Assembly (NCBI GenBank): GCA_026874595.1 | Contig: CM049314.1 | Span: 36,067,229 to 36,131,228, forward strand | Source: Sipunculus nudus | Taxonomy: Eukaryota; Annelida; Sipuncula; Golfingiida; Sipunculidae | Direction of reading: 5' to 3' | Length of the DNA stretch: 64,000 nt | In this document: positions 1 to 10,400 of the stretch, piece after piece | Numbering within the stretch: the first letter of the stretch is position 1 | Layout of the letters: each line of letters starts with the position of its first letter | Translations under genes and position numbers: made by a program | Notes under the pieces: generated by a model | What the model was told of the DNA's origin: nothing | Database searches by the model: none | What the model saw: the letters and a program-made list of their open reading frames with translations, nothing else

Positions 1-354
1 CTGATTTCTATAGTGTGTCTTAATTGGCATCAGCGCCATGGGAGGTCGGCACAGGGACAAGAATATGGGAGGTTGGCACAGGGACAAGAATATGGGAGGT
101 CGACACAGGGCCAAGAATATGGAAGATCGGCACAGGGACAAGAATATCTCGATTAATGAGAGCTTGGAAGTGCAGATCTTAAAGGGTTGCAAACCTGTAG
201 TGCTCCCCTTTAGAATGAACGAATATGGCTCGACCACTGCTTAAGAGAAGTAGATGGCATGCTTCTTGTCTTGAATAAAATAATTGATTTGTTCTGATTA
301 AGTCTGTTATACAACTGCAAACTGTTTAATAAAGCAGCTTATGCCAAATATAAG

Positions 355-401
<47 letters not shown>

Positions 402-763
402 GGTATACACAGAAAAGTGGGTTTACTGACGGTGGAATCTGTGTATACCATTTCCATCTATAAACAATGAACCAGCATGGATATATGGTTTGAACGATTA
501 GTATATATATTATAGTTCATCCAGGCACAAACAAGGGTTATGAAACGAAACATGTCAACTGTTTCTATGAAGACACTTTTACATCAAACTTCTCAAGTGA
601 CAATCCACAGTTTGATGGTAAGTGTATCACATGCGACCCCCTCTATAGCGTCGGTCACATCCCGCTGCGGTCACCGCAAACCGTAGAGTACGGTGCGGTT
701 TTGGGGACGGCAGGAATACTTTAGCCTCGGTCACAACCCGCTGCAGCCACCGCACACCGTATT
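1..763 (+). repeat. Left terminal inverted repeat
   Basis: This arm pairs with 2731-3505. It contains, in order, a four-copy 27-bp tandem repeat (38-146), a (TA)n array (359-398), a nested hairpin with perfect 16-bp arms AAATGGTATACACAGA (398-413 and 438-453), and a GC-rich inner end with CCGTAG and GCGGT motifs. The match stops at the ATT ending at 763. A 68-codon reading frame (38-244) runs through the tandem repeat and is also present in the right arm. It is low in complexity and probably not a gene. Confidence 0.9.
38..146 (+). repeat. 27-bp tandem repeat, four copies, inside the TIR
   Basis: Four units of the type GGGAGGTCGGCACAGGGACA-AGAATAT follow head to tail with a few substitutions. 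Because 27 is a multiple of three the array stays open and reads as nine-residue repeats such as MGGRHRDKN. The mirror array is in the right arm at about 3360-3468. The copy number is the same in both arms. Confidence 0.85.
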
Positions 764-823
764 CAATAGCCCTTCAATTTGATTTTGTAACCTGCTGCTG
801 TCCTGCGATGTTTGCATGAGTGA

Positions 824-1081
824 TTACAGGATGTCGTCTATTCGGTCAGTGGATCGCCGGGCGCCAGGACATTCCGTGGGCGACACAGTGCTAGTTTTCT
901 TGTCAGCGGATGGAGGAGACATACGAGATCGTCTTACTGTGGACGTGGATGCCCCCATGTCTGGCACATCAGAAGTAGTGGCTGTCGCTGTGGCCTCTTC
1001 GTCAGAAAGAATCTCAGGGGGTGGCGTTGGTGAACGCGGGGAGTCCACCTGTGTGTCGGTGGTAGGCAATCTTGATGCAAA
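824..1081 (-). CDS. MADF gene, exon 2
   Basis: The exon follows the acceptor TTTTTTTTTCAG and encodes an 85-residue low-complexity tail rich in serine, threonine and proline, ending in STDRIDDIL then TAA. No known domain is visible. Confidence 0.55.
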   Translation of the reverse strand, partial: FASRLPTTDTQVDSPRSPTPPPEILSDEEATATATTSDVPDMGASTSTVRRSRMSPPSADKKTSTVSPTECPGARRSTDRIDDIL

Positions 1082-1812
1082 CTGAAAAAAAAATATATAT
1101 GAAGATTCATTCATAAGAAATTGTTTTATTATTTGTATTTTTGGCTGTAAAACAGTTCAGTTTATAGGCCTATTTGGAATTATCAGATAAATTGCAACAT
1201 GAAAATTATAAATATGACAATAACCAATGCTATACTTACACTGACGGTTCCACGCCCCCTCAGACGAACTATATGATCCACAAGAAATCTGAACTTGTCC
1301 ACTATGAATTTGTCGCGGTCTGTAAGCTCCTTTCGTGACGACCCGGACTTATTAGACGTTACCTTGCCAACTCTCGTTCGTATCGAATCATACCATGTGC
1401 GAAGAATGACCCCACTTTCCAGATTCAGTTCAGCAGCTTTTTCGTCCCACATTCTTTTCTTCTTTTGAGTATTTTTGTAATCTGCTTTGCCCTTATCATA
1501 CAAGAACTGGTTCACTTTCAGCCACTCAGCGAGATCTGCTTCCACTGCCTCACTAATGTTGATGGGCACCTTCCTCACTCTGCCTGTTTTTTTGGCAGAA
1601 GCAGCAGTTTCATCATCATCATCTTGTTCTGGTTCTTGATCGTCGTCATCTTTATCATCACCAACGTCCCTGGTTGAGCCTGGAGCAGATCTAGTTGCTG
1701 ATTTTGACATTGAGGCTCCTAATTCATCATCTGGTCTCTGTGTGTCCTCTTCCTCATCTGTAACCGTCTTGGTTGGCTCGGCTTTTCTCTTTGGCATTTT
1801 TCTTTTTGGCAT
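824..1812 (-). CDS. MADF (Myb/SANT-like) DNA-binding protein encoded by the long-TIR element
   Basis: Two exons can be read on the minus strand: 1812-1240 (from ATG) and 1081-824 (to TAA), joined in phase 0 by a GTAAGT donor and a polypyrimidine-CAG acceptor, giving 276 aa. Residues 1-80 are basic then strongly acidic (runs of D and E). About residues 90-185 form a MADF-type trihelix: an acidic start (EADLAEWL), then FLYDKGKADYKN, a tryptophan in MWDEKAAELN, and WYDSIRTRVGKV. The C-terminal exon is rich in S, T and P. MADF domains bind DNA, and related Myb/SANT proteins act as transposase partners in Harbinger elements. The frame beyond the TAA stays protein-like for about 20 codons, so the stop may be a recent mutation. 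Both the domain call and the splice sites look good; the role in transposition is inferred. Confidence 0.75.
1240..1812 (-). CDS. MADF gene, exon 1
   Basis: This exon contains the start codon, the acidic N-terminal region and the whole MADF domain. It ends at ...GTCAGT before the donor GTAAGTATAG. The start has a second in-frame ATG five codons downstream (MPKRKMPKRK), so the precise start is uncertain. Confidence 0.7.
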
Positions 1813-1899
1813 AATAATAGCCTACTAATGGCTGTCAAAAAGTTTTTCAAACTGTGCTGGAATGCTTGTGCTACCGCTCTTTTATAGCCCACGGCGTGT

Positions 1900-2170
1900 C
1901 TACCGTAATAAACCGTAGTAACACCGTAGTAAGACCTTAGTGGCACCGTGACCACCGCAAGTCCACCGTAAATCCACCATGGCAGCACCGTAAGTACCGT
2001 AGCAACACCGTAGTGGCCCCGTATAGAACCGTAGGTCAAACAGCTACACCGTGGGTCTTACCGTGGTGAACGTAATGACACCGTGGGCACCGTAGTGTCA
2101 CCTAATTGACACCCTAGTGCCACCGGGACAAACCGTTAGTATACCGTGTGATACCGTACTGACACCGCGG
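1900..2170. repeat. Degenerate CACCGTAGT-type repeat tract in the element interior
   Basis: Within about 270 bp the words CACCGTAGT, ACCGTAG, CACCGTGG and close variants recur roughly every 9-20 bases, mostly in one orientation. The spacing is irregular, unlike a simple tandem array. Similar CCGTAG and GCGGT words occur at the inner ends of both TIRs. Dense short motifs beside a DNA-binding gene could be binding sites for the element's own protein, which is inference. Confidence 0.6.
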
Positions 2171-2730
2171 AAGATGATGACCGTTGACGATCGTCGAAAC
2201 CTCCACGGTGGATTTTACGAAATTTCGTCCCGGTTCTTCCCGGTTTGAAAACCGGGACGAACCGGGGTTACATAAAACACCGTAGTAACACCTGTGGTCG
2301 GTGTGACTGGGGCCTTAGCCTCGGTCACAACCGGGATACGGTCGCCGCACGGCGAGTGTTTTGGGCTATTCCGTGCGGTAGACGCACGGCAACCGTGCGT
2401 TTTTCAAAGGCCACAGGGGCTCCGCAACGAACGTAACTGACATTAGCGCAAGCGATTAAGTCGATGCGGCGGCCGTGCGTCAGGCAGCCACCTACGGGCT
2501 CCGTACGGGCACAGTACAGTAGACGTACATGGATGTCGTAGGATGCCCGTGCGATTTTTAACGCCTACTCGGCTACCCGAGAGACGTACGGTGTACCTGC
2601 GGCTGTTGTAAGGCGTCTTTACCGCTTCCACAAGGTTAGCTTGCGGCGTCCGCAGGGTTAGCTTACTTTACCGTGCGATGGCCGTGAGAATGATTAAGAC
2701 ACCGCGCTGCCCCCGCATGTCGGCCGCATA
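2171..2730. other. GC-rich non-coding interior of the long-TIR element
   Basis: This stretch has no convincing gene. It is rich in CpG and in short palindromes of CGTACGG and CCGTGCGG type, and it has a local hairpin around CCCGGTTTGAAAACCGGG (2238-2256). The word TTAGCCTCGGTCACAACC at 2313-2330 repeats a TIR motif found at 721-738. Confidence 0.5.
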
Positions 2731-3092
2731 AATACGGTGTGCGGTGGCTGCAGCGGGTTGTGACCGAGGCTAAAGTATTCCTGCCGTCCCCAAAACCGCA
2801 CCGTACTCTACGGTTTGCGGTGACCGCAGCGGGATGTGACCGACGCTATAGAGGGGGTCGCATGTGATACACTTACCATCAAACTGTGGATTGTCACTTG
2901 AGAAGTTTGATGTAAAAGTGTCTTCATAGAAACAGTTGACATGTTTCGTTTCATAACCCTTGTTTGTGCCTGGATGAACTATAATATATATACTAATCGT
3001 TCAAACCATATATCCATGCTGGTTCATTGTTTATAGATGGAAATGGTATACACAGATTCCACCGTCAGTAAACCCACTTTTCTGTGTATACC

Positions 3093-3151
<59 letters not shown>

Positions 3152-3505
3152 CTTATATTTGGCATAAGCTGCTTTATTAAACAGTTTGCAGTTGTATAAC
3201 AGACTTAATCAGAACAAATCAATTATTTTATTCAAGACAAGAAGCATGCCATCTACTTCTCTTAAGCAGTGGTCGAGCCATATTCGTTCATTCTAAAGGG
3301 GAGCACTACAGGTTTGCAACCCTTTAAGATCTGCACTTCCAAGCTCTCATTAATCGAGATATTCTTGTCCCTGTGCCGATCTTCCATATTCTTGGCCCTG
3401 TGCCGACCTCCCATATTCTTGTCCCTGTGCCAACCTCCCATATTCTTGTCCCTGTGCCGACCTCCCATGGCGCTGATGCCAATTAAGACACACTATAGAA
3501 ATCAG
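2731..3505 (-). repeat. Right terminal inverted repeat
   Basis: This is the reverse complement of 1-763, about 12 bp longer because its (TA)n array (3096-3148) is longer. It carries the same nested hairpin (3041-3056 with 3081-3096) and the same 27-bp array. It ends at ...CTATAGAAATCAG, followed by single-copy flank TGGTTAAGTGG. Confidence 0.9.
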
Positions 3506-4306
3506 TGGTTAAGTGGAATTGGTTATCCAACGAATGCACGTGCCAATTGCGTTAAGAATACGTTAAAAACACACAGAGAGAGCATATGACAATATCATTA
3601 ATGTTAATGTTTTGTTCTCTTTTCTTGTGTGTGTGCGTGTCATTGGGTTGGAAAACTTTTCTTGTATATATTCACGATTACGACAGATATGATTGCAAAT
3701 ATGTTCAACCAAATGCAACAGAGCGAAGTATAAATTTCTTTTTATAATAAGGTTGTGTGAAGTAAGGACTAAACACGTAACCCAATATATTTATAAACTT
3801 ATTTATTGAAGTAAAAATTGATCTGGTCTTTATTTGCATAGTGATTACGCTATTTTGACTCCAAAATAGGATACAAATATGGCACCAGTTATAACAATGT
3901 TCTCCTGTCCACAAAGAATGTGTATCTTCAAAAGAAGAGTCAAGCAAATTGTGTATACATACATACATATATATATTCATAATTAAACAATGAATATTCA
4001 ACAGGCTTTGCGTAAATAGTAGCATTGCGTGTTAATCAGACAAAGAGATTGGCGCAAAGCAGATCTCACGATGTATAATTCGAGCGGAACTGGATACAAA
4101 GCAGGACTGGATCAAGCAATATGGGGTCCAGCTTTAAAACCAATCATTTATGATATGTCACACAAAAGAACAGCCTTACAGAATTCATAATTATGAAATA
4201 AAACTACGATCACATCGCTTGATTTTGTAATCAAGAATGTTTATGACTCGATAATCGCAACATCACAGACGGATTCAAATTTAGTAGCTGGCTTTATGGT
4301 TGACGT
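3506..4306 (-). other. 3' flank and probable 3' UTR of arginine kinase
   Basis: No coding exon is seen. Downstream of the arginine kinase stop there are two AATAAA signals on the minus strand, at 3829-3834 and 3802-3807, which would give a 3' UTR of about 0.5 kb. The remainder up to the transposon edge is AT-rich and featureless. Confidence 0.45.
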
Positions 4307-4455
4307 TTACTTGGACAGAGCATCTTCCATCAGTAGTAGAATAGAGACGCCCTTCGCCATCTCACACACGGCCTGGTACTCTGTCAGACCCAGACGACGC
4401 TTGTTAGAGATGTCGTAAACACCGCCCACACTCTCAGTGTGCTCACCGTGGATAC
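4307..4455 (-). CDS. AK: Arginine kinase exon 6 (stop codon)
   Basis: The exon encodes residues 308-356 and TAA. It has [17 protein letters not shown] followed by [12 protein letters not shown], the conserved C-terminal loop and helix. The last residues are MEDALSK. Confidence 0.95.
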
Positions 4456-7400
4456 CTAAAAGTCACAAAAAGGCTAATTAGTCAATAAACTCAATGGTTT
4501 TCTGGTACATTTTGCTTCGATTGCCCCATCGGATAATAATGTTAAATTTCACAGGGCTTATATGGAAATATATAGAACCCCCCCCCCCCATTAGGACACA
4601 ATTGGCAATGTTCTCGACAAGCCCTAACCGAAACGATTATCTCTTAGGCGTGTCCACAGTGGGGCTGCGTGACAACCCTTTGGTGCCACCACCACAAATT
4701 ATAAAACAGATGTGTAAAATAATGTGTTCGACAATAATTCAAGGGAAAGTAGAAACAAAATTGTCAGACATGATAATAGGAATATTTTACAGGCATGTAC
4801 GGCCCTGATTAATACTCGAGGGGAAGACGCTTTGAAGCAAAGGCCATCCTTATTCCCATTTTAAGATAAAATATTTCTATGGTAACTTACCTCTGACTTG
4901 CAGATTCAGGGCCTTGCAGATTTCGTCAAAGTTCGCCAGCTGGGAGACCTTGGGGATCCGTGCGTGCACGCTGGCTCTCATGGTGGTTCCCAAGTTGGAT
5001 GGACAGAAGGTCAGGTAACCATAGGGATCATGGTGAGCGAATGGCAGAGTCTTTTCCATGTGGTTGACAGCCTGGGTAGGAGAGACAGGTATAAAAATAA
5101 GTTAATCAATTTGTTCCACATTTATCAGTCAGTAAAGACTAATTCAATTACCAATAAAATTCATTTATTATTAATAATTATTGATATAATTTATTACTTA
5201 TATTAATTTATGAGCATACAAATAATGTTGTGCTGGTGGCTTTTTTTCAATAGGTATTCTTCCGCTAGCGCAATCATAGGATAACTGCCAGTTGAGCACG
5301 TTCCTATATTTGACAAGTCGGACGACCATATATATATATACAGAAACCAGGGAGATTTCAAAAAGCATGTGTAAATGCTTAGGGTCAGAATTGAAAGTTC
5401 TTCTCTCAATGATATGCATATATTTATGGATGCACTCTTTACGAAAATTTCTCATAAAAGCATTGTATTTAAAATCACACCGGAACAGTGGCACTCTCCC
5501 CGCATACACACCTGGATGAGTCTCCTGTAAACCTCGGCCAAGTTACCGCCCATCTGCATGGAGATGAACCTGAGATGATCCTCCTCGTTACACCAGGTCA
5601 GGAAGGTCTTGTTGTTGTTGAAGAAGATGCCACGACCCTCAGGCCAGTCGTTGTAGCCATCGGCAGCGCGGAGAAACCTAAAACAACACAAATAAAATTT
5701 AATTTGCTATTCAGCTCATGTATAGGACCGATCGTTTGATATTTTGGTTAAGCTGATGTCGCAAGTATTGTCAGGTGTAAACACATAAAATGCACAATGT
5801 TTCAACGGAAATTCCGAAATAAGAAAAGGCATGTCGAGAGGAAGGTTACAATTTTGTGTGACCATATGAGATATGAATTTATAATACTTTTCTTAAGATA
5901 ATAATATAAACAATTACCACCCGAATATACAGCGTCACTCAATAAAGATAAAGCGCAGAAAAGAACACCATGCACGTGTAAATCTCTGTGCATATATATA
6001 TACATACATACATATATATATATATATAATTTTGACCAATACTGCTAATTAAAGTATAATCGAATGTACCTGATTTAAAGTAGAATAACGCTTTTTAAGA
6101 GTTACGCTTTAAAGATTGAACTCGTATACATTTGGCGCTGATCGTTATTTCTCTACTCTCTCACTACCTATTTTGGAGACAAATGGAAATTAACTAAAAT
6201 CGATCAGTTTTTTTTTAAACCATCCTCAACATTATTTATAAAAGCAAATCAATGTTAGTAAAGATCTTTTTCTTAGAACCTTAGTGGGTTAAATGTAATT
6301 TCCATATCTATCTGTTCTAACAATATTTCTCCAAGCCCACCAGAGGTCACTACTGGTACCCTACGTTAAACGTGATGATAGCGTCAGTGTGTGGTGAAAT
6401 GACCTTGAGGAGGTTCATCTCAAGGTCACGTGAGTTTACCTGTCGTGATCGTTGAAGAGAAAGTGGTCCTCTACAAGTCTGTCCTGTGTCGCCTTGTCCA
6501 TGCCCTTCAGTGGGTAGTAAGTTCCGGCTAAGTCACCGGGCAGAGTAGCCAGGGCTTCCTTCACGCGGCTCTCAAGTTCCAATCTGTCCTTTAGAATATA
6601 AAAAGATAATAATCAGCAGATGCGCTACTGTAAACGCTACACAGTTTAGGGATTTGGCAGTATCACTTATTTGTGTAATACATTATAATTTTTTTTTTCT
6701 TTCTTTGAAAACCACTTATTTTCTATGTTTCTTTTGATTATTCATTGACACATCCTTTGTATATGTTCGCAATTTTTGCCATGTGCTGTAGAAAGTAGCT
6801 ATTAATAATGATAATATTTAATTTTTAAATTTAAATAAATATTTGAATATGTATGATGCTGTTCAAACATTAAGGAAGTTTATGTGATGTATAGTGATAT
6901 ATATTTAACTGGACAGTTAAATCATTGCTCTATATCAGCCGAACACTGCGGTAAATAGAAAAACAACATGCGATTTTATTAACAATTTTTATTCATATTT
7001 ACCTTGTTCTGGATAACAGGAGGGAAGGCAAATCCCTTGACACTTCGACCGACGCGCACTCTGGTGGAAACCACATACTTGCCATCAATGTCAAGGTCGC
7101 CGAAGTCAAGGTTGTCCAGGTCACCAAAAGTTGGCTCAGGATGGGAAATCTCCTTGACATATCCGGGAACTTTATGGTAGTCCCTGATGACGGGGTCAAG
7201 GGCAGCACGGAACACATCGTAAGCTTCCGGGTCAGAGGCGTAAATACCAACACCACTGTCAAGGTTGGCAACACCTGCAAGGTCAGAGTCATGAATTTGC
7301 TGTAACGATATATCATCTCAATACAACATTAATAAGGCATATTTATTATACAGGTCTGGTTTCAAGTGAATGCATATCTGTTTTTGATCTGAACAAAATA

Positions 7401-10400
7401 GTAAGGTTTGATATACATCAAGAGCTCAAACGATATATTAACTCACGATGTTATAGATACTTCGATATTTTGATGCATATACGGCAGATGATACGAGCCA
7501 TAGTTTGGTATACATTTAGATGTCAGCCATTGCTATTCTTTGTTCATAAATGCTTGTCAATCAATATCGAATTACGGAATATAGACGGCCATTTATCAAA
7601 TGCGAGTAATAGCCAGCTCAACAACCCAGCAGAGACAAATGTTATAAATAACTCTCACATGCTAAAGTGAAAAGAAGAAAACGGCACTGCATGCGAAATA
7701 TGGCACTGCTTTTCGATATTTAGCGGAGATAATTCTATTTTCAAGATATTTGGTCATCCCCCCCCCCCCCCCAGCCTCCTCTAACTAACTGGGACATCCG
7801 TGGATACCGTCACGATTAATTGATGTTGATCATATACACATAAGGCATGCTGCATGTCACATTCTAGCAAGGTTGTAATGAAAGAAAACTTTTGTACATT
7901 TGTGAAAATCCAATACTTTGAATTTTAAATTGGCTTGTTGTGCTTTTATATACGGTAATACAATGTCAACAGGATTACACGTAATCAATCGGCTTTGTTC
8001 ACTATTTATTTAGTTTTCTTTATGTCACTTAGCATATGCTAAGATACCCACATGGAAGGTTATGTGTCCCAATCTAACTAAGTTACGATAAAATCTTGAT
8101 GCATTTTGTTGCATTAATTGTTTTTGAGCAAAACAATTTTATATTAAACCGAATTACACTGCTAACATAAAAGAGTATGATTAAACATGCAAGAAAGCAT
8201 GAAACGCCTGATTAACCACAACTGCCATATCAAGAGGGCACATGTATAGGTCGGTGAGTTGATTAGTAGAATGAATGAATGAATGTTTTATTCTGAAAAT
8301 ATAAGGCCTCAGGCCCATAATTCCATAAGTAATTACATAATACCATCCGAATACAATATGATGGTAATAAATAAACAATTGATTAAACAAACAATTTCTT
8401 AATACATGCATTCAGAAGTATCAATGAATATAATAATATAGTTTAAGAGGTCATTACTGCAATGTACAATAAATAGAAATAAGATATTTGTATTCATTAA
8501 TATTTAAGAAAACCATATTTCAAATTAAACAATGCACACATACAAGTACACGTATAAATATATATATACATGCACAAATATATATACACATACATACACA
8601 TGCACATATATATCCACATTTAGAGATATCTTTACATCTATAAATACGCAAATATTTAACAGATTAGGATATCTGTCCAAAATACTTTATAGTACATTTT
8701 ACAAGTATACTTTATGAAAGCTACTTTAATACTTCAACAATAAATAAATAAATAATAAATAAAGAAATTAAATACTGGCTTATATTTGATCATTTCTTCT
8801 TTTAAAAGCATGATATACAAAAGCTGCTAAATTATTAATGACTGCTGGGTTTTTATTTGTCATAAGTGATACAAAAGATATTTTCCCATGCTTAAAAAGG
8901 TATTTAATTCTCAAATCATTATATAGTGGACACTTCATCATAAAATGATATTCTGTTTCAACTAAAGCTTCACCATGATTTAAACAGAAGGGACAATTTC
9001 TCTCTGTCCAGTGTATCTTATCATGCCTTCCTTTTTCAATTTGCAGATTATGAGAGGAACATCTTAATTTGGCTAAACTGGTCTTGTAGTTAATATTCAT
9101 AACAACTTTCAAATACATTTCCATGGTTAATAATGATTTAAACACTGAATATGTTTCTAAACGTTTGTTACTTGAAAAATTGTTTGACCATTCTTGGGAA
9201 TAAATATCCTTTAACCTTTGATGCAACTGTAACAGAAATAGTTGTGTATCCCCTAAGTCATGAAATATCCAAATATAACCGAAGCCAAGTGAAAAAAGTA
9301 GATTTTTAATTTTTGTTGCCCAAGTTTTCCTTCCAAGTTCATCTAGACGATATAGCTTATAATATAGTTGTTTGGGATATCTGTTTGGTGTCATTTTTAA
9401 TATTTTTGTCCAATACTTAATACATCTAAATACATAATGAATTTTCAAAGGCAGTCTTCCACATTCACCAAGTGCCGCAGCTGTTGGTGATGAATAATTT
9501 ATCTTTAGAATATACTTGCAAAATTTATTTTGTACTGATTCAATATTGTCACAACTTTCATGGCCCCATAGTTCACTACCATAGCATAAAATTGGTAGCA
9601 CCATCCGATCAAAAAGAAAGAGAGATTGATCAATTGTTAAATGTTTATACCTGCTTATAAATTGTTTAATCATAATAACAGCTTTATTTGCTTGAATTCC
9701 TAAGTGTTCTTTCATTTTTGACCATTTTAGAAAACTTGTGAAAATTCCTCCTAAATATTTATAACTACTAACTACATCAATTGGCTTTCCTTTATAATAC
9801 CATTTTTCACATCTTCTCAAAACACCACCATTTCTAAACACAAGAATTTTTGTTTTGTTCATATTAACTTTCATTCCATATAAGTCACAGAAAGTTTCTA
9901 ATTTATTAATTTGCATTTGTAACCGGCCAACTGTATCCGCGAAACATACAACATCGTCCGCAAACAAAAGCATTGAAAGTGATCTGGTTTCTGAACTTAT
10001 AAATATACCTTCTTCTTCAGAATGCAATTTAAAATACAATTCATTCATAAAGAATGTAAACAATAGAGGGCTGATCATGCAGCCCTGCCTAGTTCCTGTA
10101 GTGCATGAAAAATAATCTGTTAAACCATTTTCAGTCAGTACACAAGATTTTAGCTTTGAATACATAGATTTCAAGATGTTGTATGTTTTCCCTCTAATTC
10201 CAATTTTATGCAAAACATGAAATAGTAATTGATGTTGTATCGAGTCAAAAGCTTTAGAAAAATCTATAAATATAGCATAAAATCTACCTTTTTTCTTTGA
10301 CAAATATGATTCAGTTAAAGCCATTAAAGTAAACATATTATCTATTGTACTATAATTTCTTCTGTAACCAGCTTGTTCTTCCAGAAATCTTTTGTGATTT

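Larger units (their letters stand above)
1..3505. mobile_element. Long-TIR DNA transposon-like element carrying a MADF-domain gene
   Basis: The first 763 bases reappear as reverse complement at 2731-3505, nearly base for base apart from the length of an internal (TA)n array. This gives a 3.5-kb element of two long inverted arms around a unique centre. The centre holds a two-exon gene for a DNA-binding protein on the minus strand and a GC-rich tract of degenerate ACCGTAGT-like repeats. No transposase was found, so the element is probably non-autonomous or only half of a two-gene system. The left boundary coincides with the window edge, so the true terminus and target-site duplication cannot be seen. 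Harbinger-type transposons carry a separate Myb/SANT-like gene, which makes them one candidate family, but that is inference. The near-identity of the arms suggests recent activity or gene conversion between them. Confidence 0.8.

Noticed and set aside
38-244. 68-codon frame present in both TIRs
   Set aside because: It is a by-product of a 27-bp tandem repeat, with no domain and no gene-like context.
1-3505. The inverted arms as an assembly artefact
   Set aside because: The (TA)n lengths differ between arms and the centre is unique and gene-bearing, which fits a real TIR element better; long reads would settle it.
9472-10115. Plus-strand open frames across the LINE
   Set aside because: They are antisense to the intact reverse transcriptase frame.
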